Positions 54,061 to 63,746 of a DNA stretch of 64,000 bases are shown one piece after another. Position numbers and translations under genes: made by a program. Source of the DNA: Hymenobacter sp. GOD-10R (GTDB taxonomy: Bacteria; Bacteroidota; Bacteroidia; Cytophagales; Hymenobacteraceae); assembly GCF_035609205.1 (NCBI RefSeq), contig NZ_CP141184.1:3066501-3130500 (forward strand). Reading direction: 5' to 3'. The notes beneath the pieces are model-generated. The model was not told where the DNA came from. It ran no database searches and was given only the letters and a program-made list of their open reading frames with translations. Positions within the stretch are counted from its first letter, which is position 1. Each line of letters starts with the position of its first letter.

Positions 54061-55272
54061 CTACTTGATTTTTACCACCCGAATGTTGTCAATAGCTAGG
54101 TCGAGCTTCGCGAGGGGAGTGGCGGTGTCGTTCACGAACATCATGCGTACAAACTCGTCGGTACTACCGATGATGTCCCGGACCGTGACGGCGGCCTTGC
54201 CGTTGCCGTCGCCCAGGGTGGGGTCTTTCAGCTTAAAGGTGCTGAGCGGCAGCGTGACGGTCATCCAACCCGTCGTTTTAAAGTTGGGCGTAGTTTTCCA
54301 AGGCTCGTAGCGGGCAATGTACACCCACGCATCGGACGGGGTAACCAGCAGCGCGCCCGTCGACCACGGCTCTTTCACGAAGATCTCAAACTTGAGAGCA
54401 TAGTTGCCGGCGGGCTGACCTAGCTCGCTGGCGGGCACCCATTCGCCGGGTGGCGAGTTGATGGCCCGCTTGCCGTTGAACCAATCCCAGTTGTTGGCGG
54501 GCACCAGGTCCTGTACCATACTGGCGTAGTTGCCGTGCCCCCCTGGGTACAGCGTCGTGCTGTTGGTGACGGTGCTGCCCCACAGGTTCGATCCTACGTC
54601 ATCGAAGTTCAGCAGCATTCCCGTTGGGCTGTTGAAGCCAAAAGGCGAAATGGCGGTGCCGAACTGGGTCTTAACCATGATAGAACCACCTTGCCTAACG
54701 TTTGCTGGCACTTTCACCCGCACGGTGGTGCCGTCGTCGGTGGCCGTGAACTCTGTCGCATTCACGTTGCCAGGGAAGGTGATCTTATCAATCAGGTAGA
54801 GGTAAGTGCCGCTCAGCGTGATGGTTTCGCCGGGGTAAGCAAATTCGTTGGAGGCGGCCGTGATAACCGGCGGCGGGGCTTGAATTGGGAACTGGAAGGT
54901 CGTTTCGCCGCCCTCCGTTACCACACGAATAGAGTTCATTTGATCGGTGGGTACCGTGGCAAACGGGATGCCCTCCGGAATCTGCACCACTAGGTTGCGG
55001 TCGGCGAGCAGGGCGGGGTTGAAGGTGGCCTGGATGCCATCAAAGAAAACCTGCTTAGTGCTCTTGAAGCCGCTGCCCTGAATCACAATCCAGGCGCCGG
55101 GACCTACCCGGCTAAGGACACTGTCGGCGGGCGAAGCTAGGTAGGCGCGGATGGTGGTGATGGTGGGCGGCTCGTTTTCGTCGTCCTTGTCGCAGGCGGT
55201 CTGCGTGAAGGCGAGCAGCAACAGCAGCCAGATCAGCAGCCGGTGGGAAGATTTTTCGGTATAGTGCAGCAT
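54061..55272 (-). CDS. IPT/TIG-domain surface glycan-binding lipoprotein (SusE/SGBP position)
   Basis: This 403-residue protein has a lipoprotein signal (LLLLLAFTQTAC, lipid Cys about residue 27). Two IPT/TIG Ig-like domains follow: GAWIVIQGSGFKSTKQVFFDG and later FAYPGETITLSGTYLYLIDKITF. The C-terminal domain is about 190 residues (from LLNFDDVGSNLWGS) and ends in LDLAIDNIRVVKIK, a jelly-roll pattern typical of glycan-binding modules. Directly after SusD this is the position of surface glycan-binding proteins, which hold the polymer at the cell surface. The ATG at 55272 gives a normal signal peptide. Confidence 0.85.
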   Translation of the reverse strand: MLHYTEKSSHRLLIWLLLLLAFTQTACDKDDENEPPTITTIRAYLASPADSVLSRVGPGAWIVIQGSGFKSTKQVFFDGIQATFNPALLADRNLVVQIPEGIPFATVPTDQMNSIRVVTEGGETTFQFPIQAPPPVITAASNEFAYPGETITLSGTYLYLIDKITFPGNVNATEFTATDDGTTVRVKVPANVRQGGSIMVKTQFGTAISPFGFNSPTGMLLNFDDVGSNLWGSTVTNSTTLYPGGHGNYASMVQDLVPANNWDWFNGKRAINSPPGEWVPASELGQPAGNYALKFEIFVKEPWSTGALLVTPSDAWVYIARYEPWKTTPNFKTTGWMTVTLPLSTFKLKDPTLGDGNGKAAVTVRDIIGSTDEFVRMMFVNDTATPLAKLDLAIDNIRVVKIK

Positions 55273-55321
55273 GTGATGGTTCGGGGTAAGATTCGGCCAG
55301 AGAAAAGCGCAGGCTAGGCGC

Positions 55322-56902
55322 CTACTGGTAGTAGGCAACGGCTGGCTCGTTCAGCTTCGGGTTGGCAATCTGTTCGGCATTCGGGTAGGGCAGCGTATAG
55401 CTGCGGTCCGTCGCCGTCACCTGAATCGGCGTTTCCACAATGCTCGGGCTAGCCGTGGGCGTGTAGGTGAAGGTGTTGCGGTGCTGCTTTGCAATCATAG
55501 CGTTAGCTGCGGCTGGGCTGTAGTCGTGCAGGCGCGACAAGTCAAACCAGTACTGGCCTTCCAAGCCAAACTCGGCCCGCCGCTCCCGCATGATCTTGTC
55601 GAGGTCGAGCGAGGTGAGGGCCGTGAGGCCGGCGCGGGTGCGTACCTTGTTGAAGGCGGCCAGAGCATCGGTGTTAGACGTGAAGGTGCTGTTGCCTAGG
55701 ATGGCTTCGGCATAAATCAGGTACACGTCGGCTAGGCGCAGAATGTAGGTGTTGATGTCAGTTTGCAGCACGCTCACCTGCCCATCGTTGCCGGGCGCCG
55801 TTGGGCCGCCGATAACGTACTTCTTGAATGAGGGCGTGGTGGCCGTCATCGTGTAGCCGTTGGGGTTGTCGGCGGTGGTCAGCTCGGGGTACTTGTCCGT
55901 GTTGAGCATCATGGTGGCTTTGCGCCGCACGTTGTCGCCGGGCTCGAAGGTGTTGTACAGATCCAGGGTGGGCGAGATATTGTTCCAGCCGTCACCCACG
56001 CCCGTTACCTTGGAGTCAGCACCTAGGTAAGATTGGTACACGTTCTGGTTGCCCCAGCCTTGGTTGGCCACCCATTGCAGGGAAAACAAGCTCTCCGAGT
56101 TGTTCTTGCTTTTGCGCAGAAACAAATCGTAGTAGTTGGGCAGTAGCGTCAGGCCGCTGCTGGTCATCACCTCGCCAGCGTACTGTTTGGCTTTGTTCAG
56201 GTCCTCTGGGTTGCGCGTGCCGCTTTGCCCCAGGCCCGCTTTCGTCAGATACACCTTGGCTAGCATGCCTTTGGCGCTCCAGGAAGTCACCCGGCCCGCT
56301 ACGTCAGTGGCAGGTAGGTTTTCGGCGGCAAACTGCAAGTCCTCCAGAATGAAGCGGTACACGTCGGCTACCTGGTGGCGGGGCACTAGAGGCTTCTCCA
56401 CCAGGGCCGAGTTGTTCTCGACGATGGGCACGGGCCCCCACAAGCGCACTAGGTAGAAGTACGCCACGGCGCGCATAAAGCGGGCTTCCCCAATAGCCGA
56501 GTTCTTGGCGGCCTCGGCCAGCCCCGCCGGCGCAATCGTGCGGATGTTGTTGATGGTGGTGTTGGCCTGCCCAATCACGTTGTAGAGCGACGACCAGCCG
56601 TACAGCACTCCGTTGTCGCCGGCCGACACGGAGAAGTTGACGTACGACGAACGTGGGTTCCAGCTGGCGTAGGCGTTGCCGGCCATCACGTCGCCCACGT
56701 CGAGCAGGAAGGGATAGTTGAAGTCGAACCAAGGGCGCCCGTAGAGGCCTGCCGTGGCTAGGCGCAGGTCGGAAGCAGTCTGGTAGAAGTTATCGGTCAC
56801 GAGCTGCCCTTGGGGCGGCCGGTCTAGGAAGTCTTTGCTACAAGCACCTAGCAAAAGGCTAGTAGCCAGTAACGCAGCAGTAAAGTTCTGACGAAGTTTC
56901 AT
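55322..56902 (-). CDS. SusD/RagB family nutrient-binding lipoprotein
   Basis: This 526-residue protein has a signal peptide ending LLLGAC (lipid Cys at about residue 21) and SKDFLDRPPQGQLVTDNFYQ, the SusD N terminus. Middle motifs are IGEARFMRAVAYFYLVRLWGPVPIVE and YILRLADVYLIYAEAILGNST, and the C terminus carries RRAEFGLEGQYWFDLSRLHDY. It pairs with the SusC encoded 120 bases upstream. The ATG at 56902 is used rather than the longer frame because it gives the proper lipoprotein signal. Confidence 0.95.
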   Translation of the reverse strand: MKLRQNFTAALLATSLLLGACSKDFLDRPPQGQLVTDNFYQTASDLRLATAGLYGRPWFDFNYPFLLDVGDVMAGNAYASWNPRSSYVNFSVSAGDNGVLYGWSSLYNVIGQANTTINNIRTIAPAGLAEAAKNSAIGEARFMRAVAYFYLVRLWGPVPIVENNSALVEKPLVPRHQVADVYRFILEDLQFAAENLPATDVAGRVTSWSAKGMLAKVYLTKAGLGQSGTRNPEDLNKAKQYAGEVMTSSGLTLLPNYYDLFLRKSKNNSESLFSLQWVANQGWGNQNVYQSYLGADSKVTGVGDGWNNISPTLDLYNTFEPGDNVRRKATMMLNTDKYPELTTADNPNGYTMTATTPSFKKYVIGGPTAPGNDGQVSVLQTDINTYILRLADVYLIYAEAILGNSTFTSNTDALAAFNKVRTRAGLTALTSLDLDKIMRERRAEFGLEGQYWFDLSRLHDYSPAAANAMIAKQHRNTFTYTPTASPSIVETPIQVTATDRSYTLPYPNAEQIANPKLNEPAVAYYQ

Positions 56903-57022
56903 AGAAGTAGGTGGGTAGAAGGTGAGGCTTCCGCGAAGCAGCAAGCAGGAATGCTGCGGGTGCGACTGAGCAGCAAGCTAAGTCATAGCTTAGAGCCAGT
57001 CAGTCAAGCACCTAGCTTTGCT

Positions 57023-60000
57023 TTAGAAGCCGAAGTTGATACCGAGGGTATACACGCGCTGGGTTGGGTAACGGCCCCAGTCGAAGCCGAAAAGCAAGGG
57101 CGAGCCAGGGTACACCGAAGCGCCCACCTCGGGGTCAAAGCCGGTGTATTTGGTGAAGGTGGCTAGGTTCTGCACGTTGGCATACACGCGCACATTGGTC
57201 AGGTGGGCCCGACTCACTAAGTCCTTTGGTATCTGGTAGCCCAGGATTACGTTCTTAATGCGCAGGTAGGAGCCATCTTCCACATAGCGCGACGAGATGC
57301 GGCTGTTCTGGTTGGGGTCGCCGGCCAAGCGGATGCCCGGCATGGTGGTGCCGGCGTTGGCCACGTACACATTGTTGACGTCGGTTTCCGAACCGTTAGG
57401 GTCAATCCGCTCCACGCGGGCAAAGTCGCTGACGGTAGCCCAGTGGTTGCCGTAGTCGTCGGTGAGGTCTTCGGCCTTGCGGCGGGTGTAGTTGAAGATC
57501 TTGTTGCCGTAGTTGCCGTTGATGAATACCGTCAGATCGAAGCCCTTGTAGTTGAAGGTGTTCGTCAGTCCATACTGAAACTTCGGAATCGGGGAGCCTA
57601 GGTTCACCTGATCTTTCACGTCGATGATGCCGTCGCCGTTTACGTCCTTGAACTTCAGGTCGCCAATCCAGACGCCGTTGGTGCGGTTGACGGGCAGCGG
57701 CTGGCCGTCGGAGCCTACTGGTAGCGCAGCATTCTCGAAGTCGGAAGCCTTGTTGAACATGCCCTCGACCACGTAGCCGTAGAAGGAGCCGATGGGCTGT
57801 CCCACGGCCGTGCGCGAGATGATCTGGCTGGCGTTGTCTACCGACTGCGTGATGGCGCTGGTTGCGGTGTTCAGCGACTCAACCCGGTTGCGGTTCAACG
57901 ACAGCGTGAAGCCCGAAGTCCAGGTAAAGCTTTTGTTATCAATGTTCTGGGTGTTCAAGGTAAACTCCAGACCCTTGTTGCGGATGGAGCCTACGTTGTA
58001 GACCGGCGGGCTGAGGGAGCCCGTGCCGTTGGTGCCCGCGTAGAGCGGTAGGGGCAGCGAGAGCAGCAAGCCGTTGGTTTTGCGCGTGTAGGCGTCGGCC
58101 GTGAAGCGCACGCGATTGTTGAGCACCGCCAGGTCCAGACCTAGGTTGTAGCCGCTGGTCGTTTCCCACTGGGCCAGCGGGTTAGCGATGTTCGACACGA
58201 GCACCGACTGCCCCAGGCCGCTCGGGTTCACGCTCAGGCGCGCCCCGTACACGTAGGCACCCACGTTCTGGTTGTTGGTCAGGCCGTAGCCAAAGCGCAG
58301 CTTTAGCTCACTCAAGGCGCTGACACTTTTCAGGAACTCCTCGCTGGAAAGCTTCCACGCCAGGGCGTAGGAGTAAGTCGTCACCCACTTATTGCCGGCC
58401 GCGAAGTTGGAAGAGCCGTCGCGGCGCACGGTGCCCGTAAGTAGGTACCGGTCGTTGATACCTAGGTTCAGTCGCCCGAAGTACGACTCCACGGCCCAGT
58501 CGCCGCGGCTACCGTCGTTGGTGGCCGTGGTGGCGTCGCCAACCCCAATGGCCGTCACGTTGTTGGAGGGGAAGTTGCGCCGCCCCGCCGATAGTGACTC
58601 GTACTTGCCCGAGCTAGCCTCGTGCCCCAGCAGGGCCGTTACGGTGTAGATTTTGTTGAATACCTGATTGTAAGTCAGAAAGTTGCGCGTCGTCCAGCTG
58701 GTGCTTTTCGAGCTGCTCTGGAAGGCCGAGTTCTGGTTGCTGGTAATGTCGCCCACGGTGAACGTGGGAAAAAACTGCTCGAACGAACCTAGGTCGAAGT
58801 TGCCCGATACTTCATTGCGCAGGGTGAAATGCTTGAGAAAGTAGATTTCGCCGTAAAAATTGCCTAGCGCTTGGTCGCGGTACGAGCGGTTGGTGTTTAG
58901 GGTGGCGGCCGCTACCGGGTTCGGGTTGTACGACTGCACCGCCGAGCCCGTGGGGCCACCGAAAGAGCCGTCGGGGTTACGCACCGGAATGTCGGGCGTC
59001 ACCCGAATGGCGGCATTGATCAGGTCGTAGTTCGTAGCGTTGATGTTCTCGCGCACGTCGGAGAACTGCAAGCTGGTACCAATCTTCAGCCACTTGGTAG
59101 TCTTGTTGTCCAGGTTGATGCGGGCCGAGGCCCGCTTGAAGCCCGACGACAGAGCAATGCCATCCTGCGAGAGGTAGGAGCCCGACAGCGCGTACTGCGT
59201 GCGCTCATCGCCGCCGCTCAGCCGCAGGCTGGCGTTGTACATGGGCACGGTCCGGAAAATCTCTTTCTGCCAGTTGGTGCCCTGCCCTAGGTAGGCAGGA
59301 TTGATCAGCGCTGGCTTGGGGTTGTAGCCTGTGATGGCCGCCTTGGCATTGTTGTAAACGGCGTACTGCTGCAAGTTCATCACCGGCAGCTCTTTGGGTA
59401 GCTGCTGCAAGGCATAGTAGCTTTCAATATCAATCTTCGGCGCCCCCGACTTGCCACGCTTGGTGGTCACAATCACGACGCCGTTGGCCGCCTGCGCCCC
59501 GTAGATGGCAATGGCCGACGCGTCCTTGAGCACATCGATGCTCTCAATTTCGGAGGGGCTGATGGTGGAGAGCGGGTTGATGCCGTTGCCGCTGTTGCCG
59601 GTGTAGGTGCCTGAGCGTGGGTCGCGCTGCGCCGGCGGAATGTAGACGCCGTCAATGACGTACAGCGGCTCCTGGTCGCCGTTTAGCGTGCCGATGCCAC
59701 GCACCCGTACCGAAACGCCCCCGCCCGGCTGCCCCGAGTTCTGGGTAACCACCACGCCCGCCACCCGGCCTTGCAGGGCTTGGTCGGCGGTGGTCGCTAC
59801 GGTTTGGCTGATTTCCTTGGCCGACACAGAAGAGATGGCACCGGTCAGGTCTTCGCGGCGTTGGGTGCCATAACCGACTACCACCACGTCGTTCAGGGTC
59901 TTCACGTCGGTGCCTAGCTTCACCGTGATGGTTGTCCGGCCCGCCAAGGGTACCTCTTGGGTCAGGAAGCCAATCGAGGAGAACACCAGCGTGCCGGTAT

Positions 60001-60280
60001 CATTGGGGACCAGCAACGAAAAAGCGCCTTGCCCGTCCGTACTCACGCCGATGGTTGTGCCTTTCAGCAGCACCGTTACGCCGGGTATGCCGTCGCCTTT
60101 CTCGTCGGTCACGCGCCCGGAGATGGTGATGTCGGCGGTCGTGTTGGTGGCGGTGGCGGGGGGCGAATAGGAGAGGGCAGGGGCCGCGTGGCACAGCACT
60201 GCCGCGGGGAGCATGGTCGCTACCAACGTCAGGCGCATACGATTGCGGCCCTCTAAAAAGAGTAGTTTGTTTTTCTTCAT
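57023..60280 (-). CDS. SusC/RagA TonB-dependent outer-membrane transporter (no STN domain)
   Basis: This protein has 1,085 residues. After the signal peptide (about 1-35) comes a CarboxypepD_reg-like domain (ITISGRVTDEKGDGIPGVTV, about 48-125), the plug starting LNDVVVVGYGTQRREDLTGA, and a long barrel ending VYTLGINFGF. It lacks the N-terminal STN domain of the other SusC in this window, which agrees with control by the hybrid sensor rather than a sigma/FecR pair. It should import xyloglucan oligosaccharides with the SusD encoded downstream. The ATG at 60280 (MKKNKLLF) fits the signal peptide better than the longer frame. Confidence 0.95.
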   Translation of the reverse strand: MKKNKLLFLEGRNRMRLTLVATMLPAAVLCHAAPALSYSPPATATNTTADITISGRVTDEKGDGIPGVTVLLKGTTIGVSTDGQGAFSLLVPNDTGTLVFSSIGFLTQEVPLAGRTTITVKLGTDVKTLNDVVVVGYGTQRREDLTGAISSVSAKEISQTVATTADQALQGRVAGVVVTQNSGQPGGGVSVRVRGIGTLNGDQEPLYVIDGVYIPPAQRDPRSGTYTGNSGNGINPLSTISPSEIESIDVLKDASAIAIYGAQAANGVVIVTTKRGKSGAPKIDIESYYALQQLPKELPVMNLQQYAVYNNAKAAITGYNPKPALINPAYLGQGTNWQKEIFRTVPMYNASLRLSGGDERTQYALSGSYLSQDGIALSSGFKRASARINLDNKTTKWLKIGTSLQFSDVRENINATNYDLINAAIRVTPDIPVRNPDGSFGGPTGSAVQSYNPNPVAAATLNTNRSYRDQALGNFYGEIYFLKHFTLRNEVSGNFDLGSFEQFFPTFTVGDITSNQNSAFQSSSKSTSWTTRNFLTYNQVFNKIYTVTALLGHEASSGKYESLSAGRRNFPSNNVTAIGVGDATTATNDGSRGDWAVESYFGRLNLGINDRYLLTGTVRRDGSSNFAAGNKWVTTYSYALAWKLSSEEFLKSVSALSELKLRFGYGLTNNQNVGAYVYGARLSVNPSGLGQSVLVSNIANPLAQWETTSGYNLGLDLAVLNNRVRFTADAYTRKTNGLLLSLPLPLYAGTNGTGSLSPPVYNVGSIRNKGLEFTLNTQNIDNKSFTWTSGFTLSLNRNRVESLNTATSAITQSVDNASQIISRTAVGQPIGSFYGYVVEGMFNKASDFENAALPVGSDGQPLPVNRTNGVWIGDLKFKDVNGDGIIDVKDQVNLGSPIPKFQYGLTNTFNYKGFDLTVFINGNYGNKIFNYTRRKAEDLTDDYGNHWATVSDFARVERIDPNGSETDVNNVYVANAGTTMPGIRLAGDPNQNSRISSRYVEDGSYLRIKNVILGYQIPKDLVSRAHLTNVRVYANVQNLATFTKYTGFDPEVGASVYPGSPLLFGFDWGRYPTQRVYTLGINFGF

Positions 60281-60407
60281 ACGAGCGTCAGAAAGGTGGT
60301 GGGAAAGGTGGGAAAGCCGGGCCACGGACCAGCAGCGCTGTAGCCCGTGTAACTTCTCGGATGCTGGCAGCTAGTTCTGTAAACTATTGGGCTGCAAGGG
60401 GAATGAT

Positions 60408-60437
60408 CAAAGTTAATCGGGCTCCTATAGAACAAAA
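60408..60437 (-). promoter_or_regulatory. Leftward promoter for the susC operon
   Basis: On the minus strand TTTG (60436-60433), a 17-base spacer, and TAACTTTG (60415-60408) match the Bacteroidota -33/-7 pattern. It lies about 130 bases before the susC start. Confidence 0.7.
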
Positions 60438-60502
60438 GGCCCACTTGCACCCTAGCCGGCACCTGCTGGATTTTTCGCACTTTTTTGACGAGGAATAGCC
60501 CC

Positions 60503-60532
60503 TTGCGGCAGGGTATGCACCCGGTACATTTG
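60503..60532 (+). promoter_or_regulatory. Rightward promoter for the GH31 gene
   Basis: TTG (60503-60505), a 19-base spacer, and TACATTTG (60525-60532) match the Bacteroidota consensus. The start codon is about 240 bases further on, so the 5' leader would be long. The whole divergent gap is 60281-60773 and holds no gene. Confidence 0.65.
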
Positions 60533-60773
60533 TAAGGGACCTAGCCCGAAGCGCAGCTGGGCTGCTTGCAGGACAGCCCGTTGCCTTACCTTAGCCAGCA
60601 GCTAGGCACAAAGCGCTTCGTTACCCCACGCGTGAGCCACCTGCGTCGAGGCGCCGGACTGACTTTGCGCAAAGAAGTTCGCCGGCATTTTCCACCCGTG
60701 TAAGTTGCTCGCGCGACGTTCACCCTTCCTTAACAACTCCTACTCTTTCGCCCCAGGAAAACGTTTGCATAAC

Positions 60774-63644
60774 ATGCTTAGAAGACTCCCTATTAGTACC
60801 AGTATCTTACTTAGTCTACTGACTTTCGCTTCTACGTTCAACGCCCAAGCCCAACAAGCTCGGGTGGAAAAACTGGCCGATGGCATTGTGGTGCACCTGC
60901 CGCCGGGCGGTCCGCAGCAGCCCCGCACCATTCGCCTGCAAGTCATCGGCGACAAGATCGTGCACGTGCAAGCTAGCCCCCTCGATACGGTGTCGACGGT
61001 GAAAAGCCTGATGGCCGTGGAGCAGAAGCCTACTGCCGCGAAGTGGCTGTATAAGAGCAAAAAAGACCAGGCCAGCATCAGCACGCCCACGCTCACGGCC
61101 ACCGTGGCGCTGCCCACCGGCGCCGTCACCTTCGCCGATGCCAAGGGGCAGGTGCTGCTGCGCGAACCTAGCTTCGGCGGCAAAACCTTCCGGCCCGCCG
61201 TGGCCGACGGTCAGTCCTTTTATGAAGTGACGCAGCTGTTCGAGTCGCCCACCGACGAGGCGCTGTATGGCCTAGGTCAACACCAGAACGGTACGATGAA
61301 CTACAAAGGCCAGCAGGTAGAGCTAGCCCAGAACAACACCGATGTGGCCGTGCCCTTCCTGCTCTCCAGCAAAAACTACGGCGTGCTTTGGGATAATTAC
61401 TCCATCACGAAAGTGGGCGACACCCGCGACTACGAGCCGCTTTCCACGCTCAAGCTCTACGCCAAAACCGGCGAAGAAGGCTGGCTAACAGCTACGTACG
61501 TCAACAAGAAGCAGCCCAGCCAAGTCGTGGTGCAGCGGCCTGAGTCGGTCATCAACTACGAGTACTTGGAAGACCAGAAGAACTTCCCGGCCACGGTGAA
61601 GCTCGGCGACGTGCTGGCCACCTGGGAAGGCAGCGTGGAGTCAGGCACCACGGGTTTGCACCACTTTTGGCTGAAGAATGCCGGCTACGCCAAGCTGTAC
61701 ATCGATGGCAAAGAGGTCGTGAACAAGTGGCGCCAAGCCTGGAATCCAGGTACTTCCGTGGTGCCGGTTCAGATGGAGAAAGGGCGCAAGTACAGCCTCA
61801 AGCTGGAATGGGACCCCGACGGCGGCGAGTCGTACCTAGGTCTACGGTGGCTGAGTCCGCTGGTAGGTGCGAGCCAGCAGCAGTACGGTTTCCGCTCCGA
61901 GGCGGGCCGCGACCTGAACTACTACTTCGTGCAGGGCAATTCGGCCGACGAGGTAATTAGCGGCTACCGTACCATCACGGGGCCTGCGCCCATTATGCCC
62001 CAGTGGGCTATGGGCTTCTGGCAGAGCCGGGAGCGGTACAAAACCCAGGATGAGATGCTGACCACGGCCGCCGAGTTTCGCAAGCGCCAGATTCCGATCG
62101 ACAATATCGTGCTCGACTGGTCGTATTGGAAGCAGGCCGAGTGGGGCAGCCAGGAGTTTGACCCGGCGCGCTTCCCGAACCCCGAGGGTCTGATCAAGAC
62201 CCTACACGATCAGAACCTGCACTTCATGATTTCGGTGTGGCCTAAGTTTTACGAAGGCATCCCGAACTACAACGACTTCAACGCCAAAGGTTACCTCTAC
62301 AAGCGCAACATCGCTAACCGCACCCGCGACTGGATTGCGCAGGGCTACACCTCTACCTTCTACGACTCCTTCAACCCGCAGGCGCGGCAGGCCTTCTGGA
62401 ACCTGCTCAATACCAAGCTTTTCAACAAAGGAATTGATGCCTGGTGGATGGACGCCTCCGAGCCCGACATCTACTCCAATACCAACGTGCAGACGCGCAA
62501 GGAGCTGATGACGCCGACGCACCTAGGTTCTTCTACGCTGTACTTCAATGGGTTCCCGCTGCAAAACGCCAAAGGCATCTACGAAGGCCAGCGCGGCAGC
62601 AAGCCCGACCAGCGGGTATTTCTGCTTACGCGCTCAGGCTACGCTGGCTCGCAACGCTACGCGGCCGCCATCTGGAGCGGCGACATTGCCTCGCGTTGGG
62701 AAGACCTTAAAAACCAGATTCCGGCGGGCTTGAACTTCTCGATGTCGGGTATTCCGTACTGGACCTCCGACATCGGCGGCTTTGCCGTGGAGCATCGCTA
62801 CGAAAAAGCCCCGATGGCTCCTACCGACCAGGAGGAATGGCGCGAACTGAATGCACGCTGGTACCAGTATGGCGCCTTCTGCCCGCTGTTCCGGGTACAC
62901 GGACAGTTTCCCTTCCGGGAAATCTATAACATCGCGCCCGAAGGCACCCCGGCTTACCAGAGTATGCTGTACTACAATCAGTTGCGTTATCGCCTGATGC
63001 CCTACATCTATTCGCTGGCCGGGCAGGCCCACCACCAGAACGGCACCATGATGCGCGGCTTGGTGATGGACTTTGCCCAGGATGCTGGCGTACACAACAT
63101 CAGCAACCAGTTCCTGTTCGGACCTAGCTTACTGGTGAACCCCGTGACGGACTACCACGCCCGCAACCGCTCGCTCTACCTGCCCGCGGGCACCGGCTGG
63201 TTCGACTTCTACTCGGGCCAGTACCAGACCGGCGGCAAAACCATTACGGCTGACGCGCCGCTGGAGCGCATGCCGCTCTACGTGCGTGAAGGTTCGATTC
63301 TGCCCTTCGGCCCCGCTATCCAATACACCGCCGAGAAGCCCGCCGACCCCATCACGCTCTACGTGTACACCGGCAAGGATGGGCAGTTCACACTCTACGA
63401 GGACGAAAACGTGAACTACAACTACGAGAAAGGCGCTTTCGCTACTATCCCGCTGACGTACAATGAGAAAGCCAAGACGCTGACCATTGGCGAGCGGAAA
63501 GGCACTTTCCCCGGCATGCTCGCCCAGCGCACTTTCCGGGTGGTGTGGGTGAGTCAGGCCAAGCCCGTGGCCTGGAACCTAGACGCCGCGCCCGCCAAAA
63601 CGCTGACGTACACCGGTGCCGCTCAGACTGTGAAGATGGATTAG
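60774..63644 (+). CDS. GH31 alpha-xylosidase/alpha-glucosidase with PA14 insert
   Basis: This 956-residue secreted enzyme has a signal peptide ending FNAQAQ (about residue 25). An N-terminal beta domain includes LYGLGQHQNGTMNYKGQ. A PA14 domain is inserted at about residues 265-375 (TGLHHFWLKNAGYAKLYIDG, then YLGLRWLSP). The GH31 barrel has the nucleophile Asp560 in WWMDASEPD and the acid/base Asp637 in IWSGDIASRW. The PA14 insert is characteristic of xyloglucan-active alpha-xylosidases such as Cellvibrio Xyl31A. It would release alpha-xylose from oligosaccharide ends. The ATG at 60774 is preferred for its signal peptide. Confidence 0.9.
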   Translation: MLRRLPISTSILLSLLTFASTFNAQAQQARVEKLADGIVVHLPPGGPQQPRTIRLQVIGDKIVHVQASPLDTVSTVKSLMAVEQKPTAAKWLYKSKKDQASISTPTLTATVALPTGAVTFADAKGQVLLREPSFGGKTFRPAVADGQSFYEVTQLFESPTDEALYGLGQHQNGTMNYKGQQVELAQNNTDVAVPFLLSSKNYGVLWDNYSITKVGDTRDYEPLSTLKLYAKTGEEGWLTATYVNKKQPSQVVVQRPESVINYEYLEDQKNFPATVKLGDVLATWEGSVESGTTGLHHFWLKNAGYAKLYIDGKEVVNKWRQAWNPGTSVVPVQMEKGRKYSLKLEWDPDGGESYLGLRWLSPLVGASQQQYGFRSEAGRDLNYYFVQGNSADEVISGYRTITGPAPIMPQWAMGFWQSRERYKTQDEMLTTAAEFRKRQIPIDNIVLDWSYWKQAEWGSQEFDPARFPNPEGLIKTLHDQNLHFMISVWPKFYEGIPNYNDFNAKGYLYKRNIANRTRDWIAQGYTSTFYDSFNPQARQAFWNLLNTKLFNKGIDAWWMDASEPDIYSNTNVQTRKELMTPTHLGSSTLYFNGFPLQNAKGIYEGQRGSKPDQRVFLLTRSGYAGSQRYAAAIWSGDIASRWEDLKNQIPAGLNFSMSGIPYWTSDIGGFAVEHRYEKAPMAPTDQEEWRELNARWYQYGAFCPLFRVHGQFPFREIYNIAPEGTPAYQSMLYYNQLRYRLMPYIYSLAGQAHHQNGTMMRGLVMDFAQDAGVHNISNQFLFGPSLLVNPVTDYHARNRSLYLPAGTGWFDFYSGQYQTGGKTITADAPLERMPLYVREGSILPFGPAIQYTAEKPADPITLYVYTGKDGQFTLYEDENVNYNYEKGAFATIPLTYNEKAKTLTIGERKGTFPGMLAQRTFRVVWVSQAKPVAWNLDAAPAKTLTYTGAAQTVKMD

Positions 63645-63651
63645 CTCTTCG

Positions 63652-63697
63652 CCTTTTCCGGCGCGCCTGTACCTAGGTACGGGCGCGCCGGAAAAGG
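63652..63697. terminator. 16-bp perfect hairpin between GH31 and GH74 genes
   Basis: CCTTTTCCGGCGCGCC pairs with GGCGCGCCGGAAAAGG, and the loop contains the palindrome GTACCTAGGTAC. No T-run follows, so read-through into the GH74 gene is likely. Confidence 0.55.
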
Positions 63698-63746
63698 GTA
63701 AGGACAAGCAAAATACTCTGCCGCCTCTCTCCTAAAAATACTGCCT

